From Nemesobacter sp965204665 (lineage in GTDB: Bacteria > Desulfobacterota_D > UBA1144 > Nemesobacterales > Nemesobacteraceae): 64,000 nt of DNA. The stretch's first letter is position 1. Each line of letters starts with the position of its first letter. The DNA lies in assembly GCA_965204665.1 (NCBI GenBank), contig OZ242002.1, positions 1,364,001 through 1,428,000 of the forward strand, read 5' to 3'. Positions 1 through 7,363 of the stretch are shown here, in pieces. Made by a program: the position numbers and the translations under genes. Under the pieces are notes generated by a model. It did not search any database, was not told the DNA's origin, and saw nothing but the letters and a program-made list of their open reading frames with translations.

Positions 1-78
1 GTGTTGCGTTTTCCTCAATAATCCTGCGTTTCAAAGTTTTGAGCGGAAAAATATAGGTTTTTCAGGAAATCTGACATT

Positions 79-861
79 ATGAAAGCAATAATTCTTGCCG
101 CAGGCAGCGGCACCAGAATGCATCCTTACACTCATGATAAACCGAAGTGTCTTCTTGACATCGGTAATATATCCATACTCGAACACCAGATAAACCTCAT
201 AAGAAATTGCGGTATAAACGAAATTACAATCGTCGTGGGTTTTGGTTTTGAAAGGGTGGAGAACTTCCTGAGAAGCTATGATGGTCTGGGTATGAGAATC
301 AATACTCTTTACAACCCTTTTTATCAGGCTACAAACAGCCTTGTTTCCCTGTGGATAGCGCGCGGGGAGTTTGACGAGGACATGGTGGTTATGAATGGGG
401 ATGATGTCTATGAGATGGGTGTTCTGGATAAGGTTCTTTCGGAGAGGAACGAAAAGATTTGTCTTCCTGTCAAGAAGCGGGCGCGGTATGAAAAAGAAGA
501 TATGAAAGTTGTTGTAGAAAACGGCATGATCACCAGCATCAGCAAGGAGATATCAAACACCGAAGCGTCGGCTGAATCTGTGGGAATAAGAGTTTTCAGA
601 GACACGGGGGTCGAGTTACTCAAAAGGGCTGTTGAAGAGGAGATGAGGAGTCGGGGAGCCGAGGGAAAATGGTACATTTCATCGATACACAGGCTTATAA
701 GCAAGGGATGCAATATAAAGCCCTTGGATATAGGGGACCTCTACTGGATGGATGTCGACTGCCCGTTAGATCTTTTTCGGGTCAGAAAACATGTCGATCA
801 GTTTCTGCAAAGGGAATACTCCGCGCCCAAATTTTTGAGAATTGCTGAATCCTCAGAATAA
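79..861 (+). CDS. Sugar/alcohol-phosphate nucleotidyltransferase (cytidylyltransferase-like)
   Basis: This 260-residue protein has the nucleotidyltransferase signature LAAGSGTRMHPYT followed by KPKCLL at residues 6-27, the nucleotide- and metal-binding site of the LicC/IPCT/RmlA superfamily. It ends in a WMDVDCPLDL segment typical of this fold. Such enzymes couple CTP or another NTP to phosphocholine, inositol phosphate or a sugar phosphate in the cytosol. The next gene starts 6 bp downstream and encodes a CDP-alcohol phosphatidyltransferase, so a CDP-activated alcohol (inositol-1-phosphate or phosphocholine) is the likely product. The fold is clear; the exact substrate is inference. Confidence 0.85.
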   Translation: MKAIILAAGSGTRMHPYTHDKPKCLLDIGNISILEHQINLIRNCGINEITIVVGFGFERVENFLRSYDGLGMRINTLYNPFYQATNSLVSLWIARGEFDEDMVVMNGDDVYEMGVLDKVLSERNEKICLPVKKRARYEKEDMKVVVENGMITSISKEISNTEASAESVGIRVFRDTGVELLKRAVEEEMRSRGAEGKWYISSIHRLISKGCNIKPLDIGDLYWMDVDCPLDLFRVRKHVDQFLQREYSAPKFLRIAESSE

Positions 862-867
862 GTTATC

Positions 868-2217
868 ATGAAGCATGCTCTCGTATTCTGTTCCGGCGTG
901 GGAGCGAACGGTGAAGCCCTGTCCGGATTTGCGCACAGGCCTATAGCGCAGGTCCCGCAGGTTAAAAGAATAATAATAAATTCTCAGAGAGCCGGAATAG
1001 AACAGCTCCACATAGTTACAGATGATGCGGATTTCCTTAAGGGTATTCTGGAGAATGACCCGAGAATCACTTCAAAGATAACTTGGCTCGGCTCTGGAGA
1101 TTCGGTCCATCTTGACCGGGGAAGGGTCCTTGTTGTCGAATCTTGTTTCGTCTCGGCCAACTCCGAGGTTTTCAGGAAATTTATTGTAGACTCGATGCAG
1201 TGCCGGGATGATGAAGTATCCGCTCTGGTCCGCGAAAATTCAGGACCTGTTGTCGGGACGGACGCGGAGAGCGGATATGCGACAAGTTTCTTCGGAAACG
1301 CGAAAAACATTTCAGGTGTCTTTTCTGTAAGTTCTTCTGAAGTTTCAGGAGTAATTGAATCTCCAGGATTCAATGTCTGGTTGGATGAGAAGATTCAATC
1401 CGGACGATTGAGAACATTCGGTGCTGGAAGCGGATTCTGCCACCGTCTCTTAAATTCCGAAGAGTCTGAAGAAGAAGCTGAAGCGGTTGTTTTTTCACAT
1501 GTGGGAAAGACCGCCACAGGATGGATAGCCAGAAACATAAACGGCAGAATGTCTTTGCCTCTCAGCAAACTTCTTATAAAAACATCACTCACTCCGAATT
1601 CGGTAAGCGTTTTGATAAATCTGGTCGGAATACTCTGCGGACCGTTCTACGCGCTAGGTTATCCTGTGCTCGGCGCCGTTTTCATGCAGATAGCTACCGT
1701 TCTCGACAGGTGTGACGGAGAAGTTGCGAGAATCAAGCTTATGGAGACAAAAAAAGGTCAGTGGGTTGATACTGCAAGCGACCAGTTCACTGTGCTTTCT
1801 TTCCTGATAGGAGTCCCTCTTGGGTATTATCTCCAGACCGGAAGCGTTGTGGCCGTAATGCTGGGAATCTACAATTTTCTGATATTTCTTCTTTTTCTCG
1901 TCTGGTCGGTCTATTTTCTCTTGAGGTATACGGATTCGGGAAGTTTGGTCGCATACTTTGAGATTGATAAACATATCAATCCCGACGAACTTTCCAGTTT
2001 CAGGAAGTTCATCGTGCGATTCCGGTTTTTGGGAAGAAGGAATTATTACTCCGCCATACTTGTCCTTATAGCGATAGCAGGCGGGAATTCCCTTGTTCTC
2101 TATTCCACTTCTTTTGTTCTCACAATTTTTCTTCTACATCAGATTGAGGATGCTGTAAGAATCTTCCAGATTGGAAAATCTGAAAAATCCATTCGGGAGA
2201 AAGCAGAGCAGTCATGA
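868..2217 (+). CDS. Two-domain protein: degenerate nucleotidyltransferase plus CDP-alcohol phosphatidyltransferase
   Basis: The 449-residue protein has an N-terminal half (about 1-200) resembling a nucleotidyltransferase fold but lacking the GxGTR loop. Its C-terminal half is a membrane CDP-alcohol phosphatidyltransferase. The family signature is complete: D280, D283-G284, A287-R288, G297, D301 and D305, which bind the CDP-alcohol and metal. Several hydrophobic segments follow. The domain order resembles IPCT/DIPPS enzymes that make di-myo-inositol phosphate in thermophiles; here the cytidylyltransferase activity may have moved to the adjacent upstream gene. It could instead make a phospholipid headgroup. 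Catalytic class is well supported, product is not. Confidence 0.8.
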   Translation: MKHALVFCSGVGANGEALSGFAHRPIAQVPQVKRIIINSQRAGIEQLHIVTDDADFLKGILENDPRITSKITWLGSGDSVHLDRGRVLVVESCFVSANSEVFRKFIVDSMQCRDDEVSALVRENSGPVVGTDAESGYATSFFGNAKNISGVFSVSSSEVSGVIESPGFNVWLDEKIQSGRLRTFGAGSGFCHRLLNSEESEEEAEAVVFSHVGKTATGWIARNINGRMSLPLSKLLIKTSLTPNSVSVLINLVGILCGPFYALGYPVLGAVFMQIATVLDRCDGEVARIKLMETKKGQWVDTASDQFTVLSFLIGVPLGYYLQTGSVVAVMLGIYNFLIFLLFLVWSVYFLLRYTDSGSLVAYFEIDKHINPDELSSFRKFIVRFRFLGRRNYYSAILVLIAIAGGNSLVLYSTSFVLTIFLLHQIEDAVRIFQIGKSEKSIREKAEQS

Positions 2218-2332
2218 TTTTATGAAGAGCGAGGTGTTTTCTTAACCCAAGTTTACCATACCAAAAAAATAATTGCAAAATATCAGAGAGTTAGATGTCA
2301 TAAAAAAATCGTACGGCGCTACATTTTGTCAC

Positions 2333-2341
2333 GGGAACTAT
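2333..2341. repeat. Target-site duplication, left copy
   Basis: The 9-bp sequence gggaactat directly abuts the left end of the IS256-family element and is repeated exactly at 3868-3876 beyond its right end. IS256 elements make 8-9 bp duplications. Confidence 0.9.
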
Positions 2342-2382
2342 GAGTTATGCTCTAATCTGGTGTTCGGCAGTTTTTGAAAAAA

Positions 2383-2442
2383 AGCGGCGTATCCGGTTAA
2401 TTTGAATTCACCAAATTTGAATTAACAGGAGGATACGCCGCT
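2383..2442 (+). promoter_or_regulatory. Inverted repeat sequestering the transposase ribosome-binding site
   Basis: agcggcgtatcc (2383-2394) pairs perfectly with ggatacgccgct (2431-2442), and gttaatt (2396-2402) pairs with aattaac (2420-2426). The Shine-Dalgarno aggagg (2427-2432) lies partly in the bulge and stem, and the ATG follows at 2443. Read-through mRNA from upstream genes would form this hairpin and hide the ribosome site. A transcript starting inside the element after the left arm would not. Confidence 0.75.
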
Positions 2443-3837
2443 ATGGGCAGAAAATATAAAGTCTCTGACCGTGAAGGTCAAAAAGAGTTTTTGGATTCAT
2501 TGGAAAACATTTTCAGAAAATTCGTCAACAGGGAGGAGACTCGAACAGTAATCGACGGGTCCCGCACTCAGAGACGACCGGACTCCGGATTCGGCAGTCC
2601 TGAACAGGTCTGCGACGACCTCGGTGATCTGCTGAGCCGGTCGGCTCGGTTTCTTCTTGGTTATGCAATCAGAATGGAGTCGGAAGAATATCTGCGGTCC
2701 CGGGACGACAGACAGCTTGAAGACGGCAGAGCCGCGGTGATCCGCAACGGATACCACCCCGAACGGGATGTGCAGACGGGTATAGGCCCCGTATCGGTAC
2801 GCATACCGAAGGTGAGATCCCGGGACGGTCGGCCTGCCGTGTTCCGTTCGGCTGTCGTGCCTCCTTATGTGCGCAGGGCTGCGAAGATTGATTCGTCTCT
2901 GCCGCGGCTTTACCTGCAGGGGCTGTCCACGGGGAATATAAAGTCCGCATTGGAAGCCCTTACAGGCCCCGAGGCTCGGGGTTTTTCCGCGGCTACGGTA
3001 TGCAGGCTCAAGCGCGGGTGGGCTGAGGAATATGATAAACGGCGCAGGAGAGACCTCGGAGGCCATGACCGGGCTTACATATGGGTGGACGGTATACACA
3101 GCAGGGTGCGCGGGGATGATCCCGGGTTGTGCACGCTGGTGGTGATAGGGGTGGACGAAGCGGGCAGGAAGCACTTCCTTTCCATTGAAAACGGAGTCAG
3201 GGAATCAAAGCAGAGTCGGCGCGAAGTGCTGCCGGACCTCAGGGCCCGCGGGATGGAAGAGCCGAAGCTTGCAGTGGGCGACGGAGCTCTCGGGTTCCGG
3301 TCCGCCCTTTCGGAAGTTTACGGGGAAACGCGGGAGCAGCGCTGCCGGGTGCACAAGACTGCGAATGTTCTGAACTGTCTTCCGAAGACTTCTCGGAAAA
3401 AAGCGAAGAGGAATCTTCACGACATACGGCAGGCGGAAACGAAGGAGGAAGCGAGGAAGGCTTTCGATCTGTTCATAAGGATGTACAGGGACAAATACCC
3501 GAAGGCTGTTGAATGTCCGGAGAAGGATCATGAACGGCTTCTGACCTTTTACGACTTTCCGGCTCAGCTCTGGAGAAGCATAAGGACGACGAATCCGATA
3601 GAGTCCGCCTTCGGAACCATACGGCACAGGACAAGTAGAACCAGGGGGTGTCTGAATTCCGAGGGGATGCTGCACATGATATTCAAGCTGGGGATGTGCG
3701 CGGAGAAAAGCTGGCGGAGGCTCAACGGATTCGACTTCGTGGGGAAAGTGATAACGGGTGTGAAATTCAAAGACGGGATTGAGGAGACGGATCAGGAAAA
3801 CGAAGAGGTGAATTCAAATAACTGGAGCGCCGCTTGA
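2443..3837 (+). CDS. IS256-family (mutator-type) transposase
   Basis: The 464-residue protein is a DDE transposase of the IS256/mutator family. Visible landmarks are YIWVDGIH near the first catalytic Asp, VGDGALGFRSAL around the second, the CRVHKTANVL segment, and TTNPIESAF in the C-terminal block holding the catalytic Glu. Length is slightly above the usual 400-420 residues, mainly in the N-terminal DNA-binding part. The ATG follows a strong Shine-Dalgarno that is part of a hairpin. No frameshift or stop is seen, so the enzyme is probably functional. Confidence 0.95.
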   Translation: MGRKYKVSDREGQKEFLDSLENIFRKFVNREETRTVIDGSRTQRRPDSGFGSPEQVCDDLGDLLSRSARFLLGYAIRMESEEYLRSRDDRQLEDGRAAVIRNGYHPERDVQTGIGPVSVRIPKVRSRDGRPAVFRSAVVPPYVRRAAKIDSSLPRLYLQGLSTGNIKSALEALTGPEARGFSAATVCRLKRGWAEEYDKRRRRDLGGHDRAYIWVDGIHSRVRGDDPGLCTLVVIGVDEAGRKHFLSIENGVRESKQSRREVLPDLRARGMEEPKLAVGDGALGFRSALSEVYGETREQRCRVHKTANVLNCLPKTSRKKAKRNLHDIRQAETKEEARKAFDLFIRMYRDKYPKAVECPEKDHERLLTFYDFPAQLWRSIRTTNPIESAFGTIRHRTSRTRGCLNSEGMLHMIFKLGMCAEKSWRRLNGFDFVGKVITGVKFKDGIEETDQENEEVNSNNWSAA

Positions 3838-3867
3838 TCACGCAAACACCAGATTTGACAATAACTC

Positions 3868-3876
3868 GGGAACTAT
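3868..3876. repeat. Target-site duplication, right copy
   Basis: This is the exact second copy of gggaactat, immediately outside the right inverted repeat of the IS256-family element. Confidence 0.9.
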
Positions 3877-4109
3877 TTTACTGCGTCACATCAGGTGGAG
3901 TAGTAGTTCTTTCGTGTTTTGGTACGGCGAATGAACATGGAAAGGAAAAATAAACGGCGGAAAAACTATTGTCAACAGACAGAGAGTATGCTATGGCACT
4001 ACATTCCGTGTTCAGAATTCAAAAATGATTGTATATCAATGATGAGATCTCATATGTACGAGAAAAGCCGAATTCGGTCCGATTTCAGCGGATTTTGGGT
4101 AAACTTGAG
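3877..4109. other. Intergenic DNA without a recognised gene
   Basis: The stretch between the IS256 element and the minus-strand small ORF is AT-rich. It holds one 64-codon plus-strand frame with no family resemblance and no convincing ribosome site. I see no RNA gene in it. Confidence 0.5.
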
Positions 4110-4295
4110 TTAACTCAACATATCTGAGAAAGACTCCATTTCAGGACAGTATCCGTTTTGTCTTCCTCGGTTCTTCTGCATGAGTTTTCCTGATGTGTAA
4201 AAAAGAATTTCTCGGATCGGATGCAGAACAATGTCTTTGCGGTCGGAATCAGATTTTGGAATTTTCACCCGGTTAGTTCTTATAGTTGCACTCAT
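4110..4295 (-). CDS. Small hypothetical ORF coupled to the nucleotidyltransferase gene
   Basis: This 61-codon frame starts with an ATG that overlaps the TGA stop of the upstream nucleotidyltransferase gene (ATGA at 4292-4295), the arrangement of translational coupling. The product is basic at its N-terminus and matches no family I recognise. It may be a real third gene of the operon or a chance frame after it. Confidence 0.3.
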   Translation of the reverse strand: MSATIRTNRVKIPKSDSDRKDIVLHPIREILFYTSGKLMQKNRGRQNGYCPEMESFSDMLS

Positions 4296-4609
4296 AATAA
4301 CAAAGGCTTTGCGAATTGGTCAATATGAGTTTTCAAAGAGGCGGAGTTCACCAAGTTGTATGCCACAAGATCTACCTTGTAAGGTAGACTACTTTCGTTG
4401 AAGCATGTCCACAAACGGTCAACGGTATGTTCCTGGACATCTCCATAAAGGACCATATCTATGTCTGAATAACTTTTGTGGGAACCCATTGCTCTTGAAC
4501 CGAATAAAGATACGGTTTCAACATCGGGACCGAATTTCTTTATGATTTCTCTGATAAGTTTCAGATGTCTTTCATTCAGGCCGTGATCAATCATAGTCCA
4601 AACTTTCAT
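4292..4609 (-). CDS. Minimal nucleotidyltransferase (MNT/HI0073-type), probable antitoxin
   Basis: The protein of about 105 residues carries the minimal nucleotidyltransferase motif GSRAMGSHKSYSDID, where GS binds the NTP and the two Asp bind metal. Its gene overlaps the end of the upstream HI0074-type gene. ATG codons at 4609 and 4594 are both possible; I prefer 4609 for the fuller N-terminus. In known MNT/HEPN modules the nucleotidyltransferase AMPylates and silences the HEPN partner. Confidence in the family is high; the toxin-antitoxin role is inferred from the pairing. Confidence 0.85.
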   Translation of the reverse strand: MKVWTMIDHGLNERHLKLIREIIKKFGPDVETVSLFGSRAMGSHKSYSDIDMVLYGDVQEHTVDRLWTCFNESSLPYKVDLVAYNLVNSASLKTHIDQFAKPLLL

Positions 4610-5024
4610 TCTCTTTTGATAGTTTTTCATATAACTCGTCGAGATAGCTAAGATACATATCATGTATCTTCCCCACTATATCTTCAAATTTTCTGAGGTC
4701 ATACGTATGACTCATTTTATTGCGTGCGTCAAGTGCGCTCATCCAGCCTTCTCCATCAGATACCAGTTTAGTCGCGATTGATTCTTTTAGCACCATCCTT
4801 GGAGTAATCTGAGAAAATATAACATTTTGGCTTTCTAAGTAGTCTTTCATTGTTTTCCAAGCCAATTCTATGCAAATCTCAAACCTCTGAATCATCCCAT
4901 CCTTTCCTAATTGGTCCAGTTCTCCATCCTCATCTCTCCGCACGGCTTCTCGTAGAAAATAGTAGGCTCTACTAAACTGAACTTCCAGAGAAAAAACATC
5001 TGTTTTTGAACATAACCTGCTCAT
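4587..5024 (-). CDS. HI0074-type HEPN-like nucleotidyltransferase partner
   Basis: The 145-residue, mostly helical protein matches the HI0074 nucleotidyltransferase substrate-binding family. It has the conserved ALDARNKMSHTYD segment containing an R-x4-H arrangement (RNKMSH), like the HEPN RNase active site. It lies directly upstream of and overlaps the MNT gene. The pair probably forms a toxin-antitoxin or defence-related complex. The locus sits between two insertion sequences, which suits a mobile stress module. Whether the HEPN site is catalytic cannot be read from sequence alone. Confidence 0.82.
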   Translation of the reverse strand: MSRLCSKTDVFSLEVQFSRAYYFLREAVRRDEDGELDQLGKDGMIQRFEICIELAWKTMKDYLESQNVIFSQITPRMVLKESIATKLVSDGEGWMSALDARNKMSHTYDLRKFEDIVGKIHDMYLSYLDELYEKLSKENESLDYD

Positions 5025-5083
5025 AATACTTTACTTTTACCTGTTTTTCAGCTGACAGCCTGTTCATGTATATTATAATATTC

Positions 5084-6906
5084 CTGTTATTATTACTTGA
5101 CATTGTTTATTTCTTTGTTTACTATCCTAATCATGTACATAGAACGCGTACCCAACAGAAACTCCCCACCCGCTGTCCTGCTGCGTGAATCCTATTGGAA
5201 AGACGGAAGAGCACATAAACGTACACTCGCCAACTTATCCAAATGGCCGCCGGAAATAATTGAAGGATTGCGCGTGCTGCTCAAGGGCGGTCGTGCTGTT
5301 TCCGACCCCTGCGAAGCCTTTGATATAATTCGGTCCCTTCCACACGGACATGTCGCCGCCGTTCTCGGAACATTACGTAAATTAAAGCTTGACCGCATAA
5401 TCGACTCTTCCGCCTCCGCTCAACGTGAACGCGCTGTTGCCCTCATTGTCGCCCGTATACTCGCTCCGGGGTCAAAACCGGCAACTGCACGAGGATTATC
5501 TTCCAAGACTGCAGGCAGTTCCCTTGCAGAGATGCTCGACATAGAGAATGTCGACGAGAACGAACTTTACGATGCTGTGGACTGGTTGTTGCAGCGCCGA
5601 GGTACCATTGAACGGCGTTTGGCCGAACGTCATCTGCGCGACGGGTCGCTGATACTCTACGATCTCACGTCCGCATACCTTGAGGGGAAGTGCTGTTCTC
5701 CTGCGCAGTTCGGATACTCGAGAGACCGCAGGAAGGGGAAGATGCAGATAGTATTCGGTCTGCTGTGCAATGACGAGGGATGTCCTGTTGCTGTCGAGGT
5801 CTTTGAAGGAAACACAGCTGACCCGGGAACGTTGAGTGTACAGATCGACAAGATACGTAATCGCTTCGGACTGTCCCGTATTGTACTTGTAGGCGACCGA
5901 GGCATGCTGACGGAGGCTCGCATCCGCAATGAGGTCGAGCCTGCGGGGCTTGACTGGATCAGTGCATTGCGAACAACGGCTATCAGTGATCTGGTTGTAT
6001 CGGGTGCCGTGCAGCTTCCGCTGACCAGCAGGACGGACCCGGCCGAGATCAGAAGCGATGACTATCCCGGGGAGCGTCTGGTGGTGTGTCACAACAAACA
6101 TCTGGCGTTTGAGCGGAAGAACAAACGTGAGATTTTATTGAAGTCTACCGAAAAGCTGCTTGATTCCATTGTTGATGCGACCAGGCGGGACAAACGTAAA
6201 CTCAAAGGCAAGGAAAAGATTGCGCTTCGGGTGGGGAAGGCGATAGGCAGATACAAGACGGCGAAGCACTTTGAGTTTGAGATCACGGACAATACATTTG
6301 AATATCGGCGTAAAAGCGATTCCACAGCAGCTGAATCAGCCCTTGACGGTATATACATAGTGCGCACCGGTATGCCTGCCGATGAACTTGATGCCGAGCA
6401 GGCTGTGCGCGCCTATAAGAATCTGAGTGCGGTGGAGCGTGCATTCCGCAGTTTCAAGACTGTGGATCTTAAAGTGAGACCTGTATATCACTACAAAGCC
6501 GACCGAGTACGTGCACACGTATTGTTGTGCATGCCGGCCTATTACGTAGAATGGCACATGCGTCGGAGCCTCAAGCCGTTGCTGTTTGATGACGAAAAGC
6601 CTGAAGAGGCGCAGGAAGCACGATCATCTGTAGTGGATAAGGCGAAGGTTTCGTCTTCAGCCGAAGAGAAATCCCGGAGCAAACGCACGGTTACGGGAGA
6701 ACCTGTGCACAGTTTCCGCACACTGCTTGAAGACCTGGCCACGATCTGCAGGAATCGTATGGTAGCACCCTTGGACAACGCCGAGCCGTTTGAAGTCATG
6801 ACTAAACCCACTGAGCTGCAGCAGAAAGTTTTCGAATTATTGGGGGTCAAACTGAAACCTGTCCAGTAACGAACATGTCTATTTTTTACTTTGTCAATAA
6901 TACCAG
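5084..6906 (+). mobile_element. IS1634-family insertion sequence, approximate ends
   Basis: The transposase gene is bracketed by short imperfect inverted repeats: ctgttattatt starts at 5084 and its counterpart ctggtattatt reads inward on the other strand from 6906. No matching target-site duplication is evident, so the outer limits are provisional. The reading frame is intact. Confidence 0.6.
5133..6869 (+). CDS. IS1634-family (IS4 superfamily) transposase
   Basis: From the ATG at 5133 the protein has 578 residues, the usual size for IS1634 transposases, and begins MYIERVPNRN as members of the family do. An upstream in-frame start near 5097 would add an atypical hydrophobic extension. The DDE core is visible as LYDLTSAYLEG, then LVGDRGMLTEARI, and a late YKNLSAVERAFRSFK block carrying the Glu and the Y-x3-ER-like signature. 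The frame is open throughout, so the element may be active. Confidence 0.92.
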   Translation: MYIERVPNRNSPPAVLLRESYWKDGRAHKRTLANLSKWPPEIIEGLRVLLKGGRAVSDPCEAFDIIRSLPHGHVAAVLGTLRKLKLDRIIDSSASAQRERAVALIVARILAPGSKPATARGLSSKTAGSSLAEMLDIENVDENELYDAVDWLLQRRGTIERRLAERHLRDGSLILYDLTSAYLEGKCCSPAQFGYSRDRRKGKMQIVFGLLCNDEGCPVAVEVFEGNTADPGTLSVQIDKIRNRFGLSRIVLVGDRGMLTEARIRNEVEPAGLDWISALRTTAISDLVVSGAVQLPLTSRTDPAEIRSDDYPGERLVVCHNKHLAFERKNKREILLKSTEKLLDSIVDATRRDKRKLKGKEKIALRVGKAIGRYKTAKHFEFEITDNTFEYRRKSDSTAAESALDGIYIVRTGMPADELDAEQAVRAYKNLSAVERAFRSFKTVDLKVRPVYHYKADRVRAHVLLCMPAYYVEWHMRRSLKPLLFDDEKPEEAQEARSSVVDKAKVSSSAEEKSRSKRTVTGEPVHSFRTLLEDLATICRNRMVAPLDNAEPFEVMTKPTELQQKVFELLGVKLKPVQ

Positions 6907-7363
6907 TACTTTAAGTCGATTCTGCTCTGGAAGTTGAGACTAAAGTTATCAAACCTGTATTGCCATCTTTTCCTTGGTTGCATAATCGTAACTCAGAACT
7001 TTTTAAGACATCCTTACAATGAAAACCGAGAATAGTCTAAGCCCGAAACTTTCAGGGGCGATTGAAAAATATTCACACATTTTTAGCCAGTGATCAGTAT
7101 TATAATCATATACACATTACTTACTGTGCCGAGGTTTAATCTATCGAATTAAACTGAAATTTTGCACTCACGGAGTAGTTATGACCGATAACCTGTTTCT
7201 TTAACCCTCTGCATTATGTCGAAAACATCCTGGAAGACACGGCGGCACCCAAAATCAAACTCAATTCAATTTGGTAATACTATGAATGTTAGGTTATGGG
7301 CCGATCGTTTTGCAATAGTATTTTTCTACATCAGGATTGTAACGGTTAGAGCAAAGACCTAGT
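6907..7363. other. Intergenic region, no gene seen
   Basis: About 450 bp of AT-rich DNA separate the IS1634 element from the convergent minus-strand glycosylation genes. I find no long frame, tRNA-like fold or clear terminator. It may be decayed sequence left after IS activity. Confidence 0.5.

Larger units (their letters stand above)
2342..3867 (+). mobile_element. IS256-family insertion sequence (1526 bp), intact
   Basis: The element is bounded by imperfect terminal inverted repeats, 2342-2370 and 3839-3867, which both begin gagttat and share aatctggtgtt. It is flanked by the 9-bp direct repeat gggaactat. It carries one open transposase gene. Intact ends, an open reading frame and an exact target duplication point to a recent, possibly active, insertion. 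Confidence 0.92.

Noticed and set aside
3919..4113. A 64-codon plus-strand frame after the IS256 element.
   Set aside because: Its composition is unlike a folded protein and it lacks a convincing ribosome site.
5084..6906. Exact ends and target duplication for the IS1634 element.
   Set aside because: The inverted repeats are short and imperfect, and bases outside them do not match as a duplication, so only approximate ends are given.
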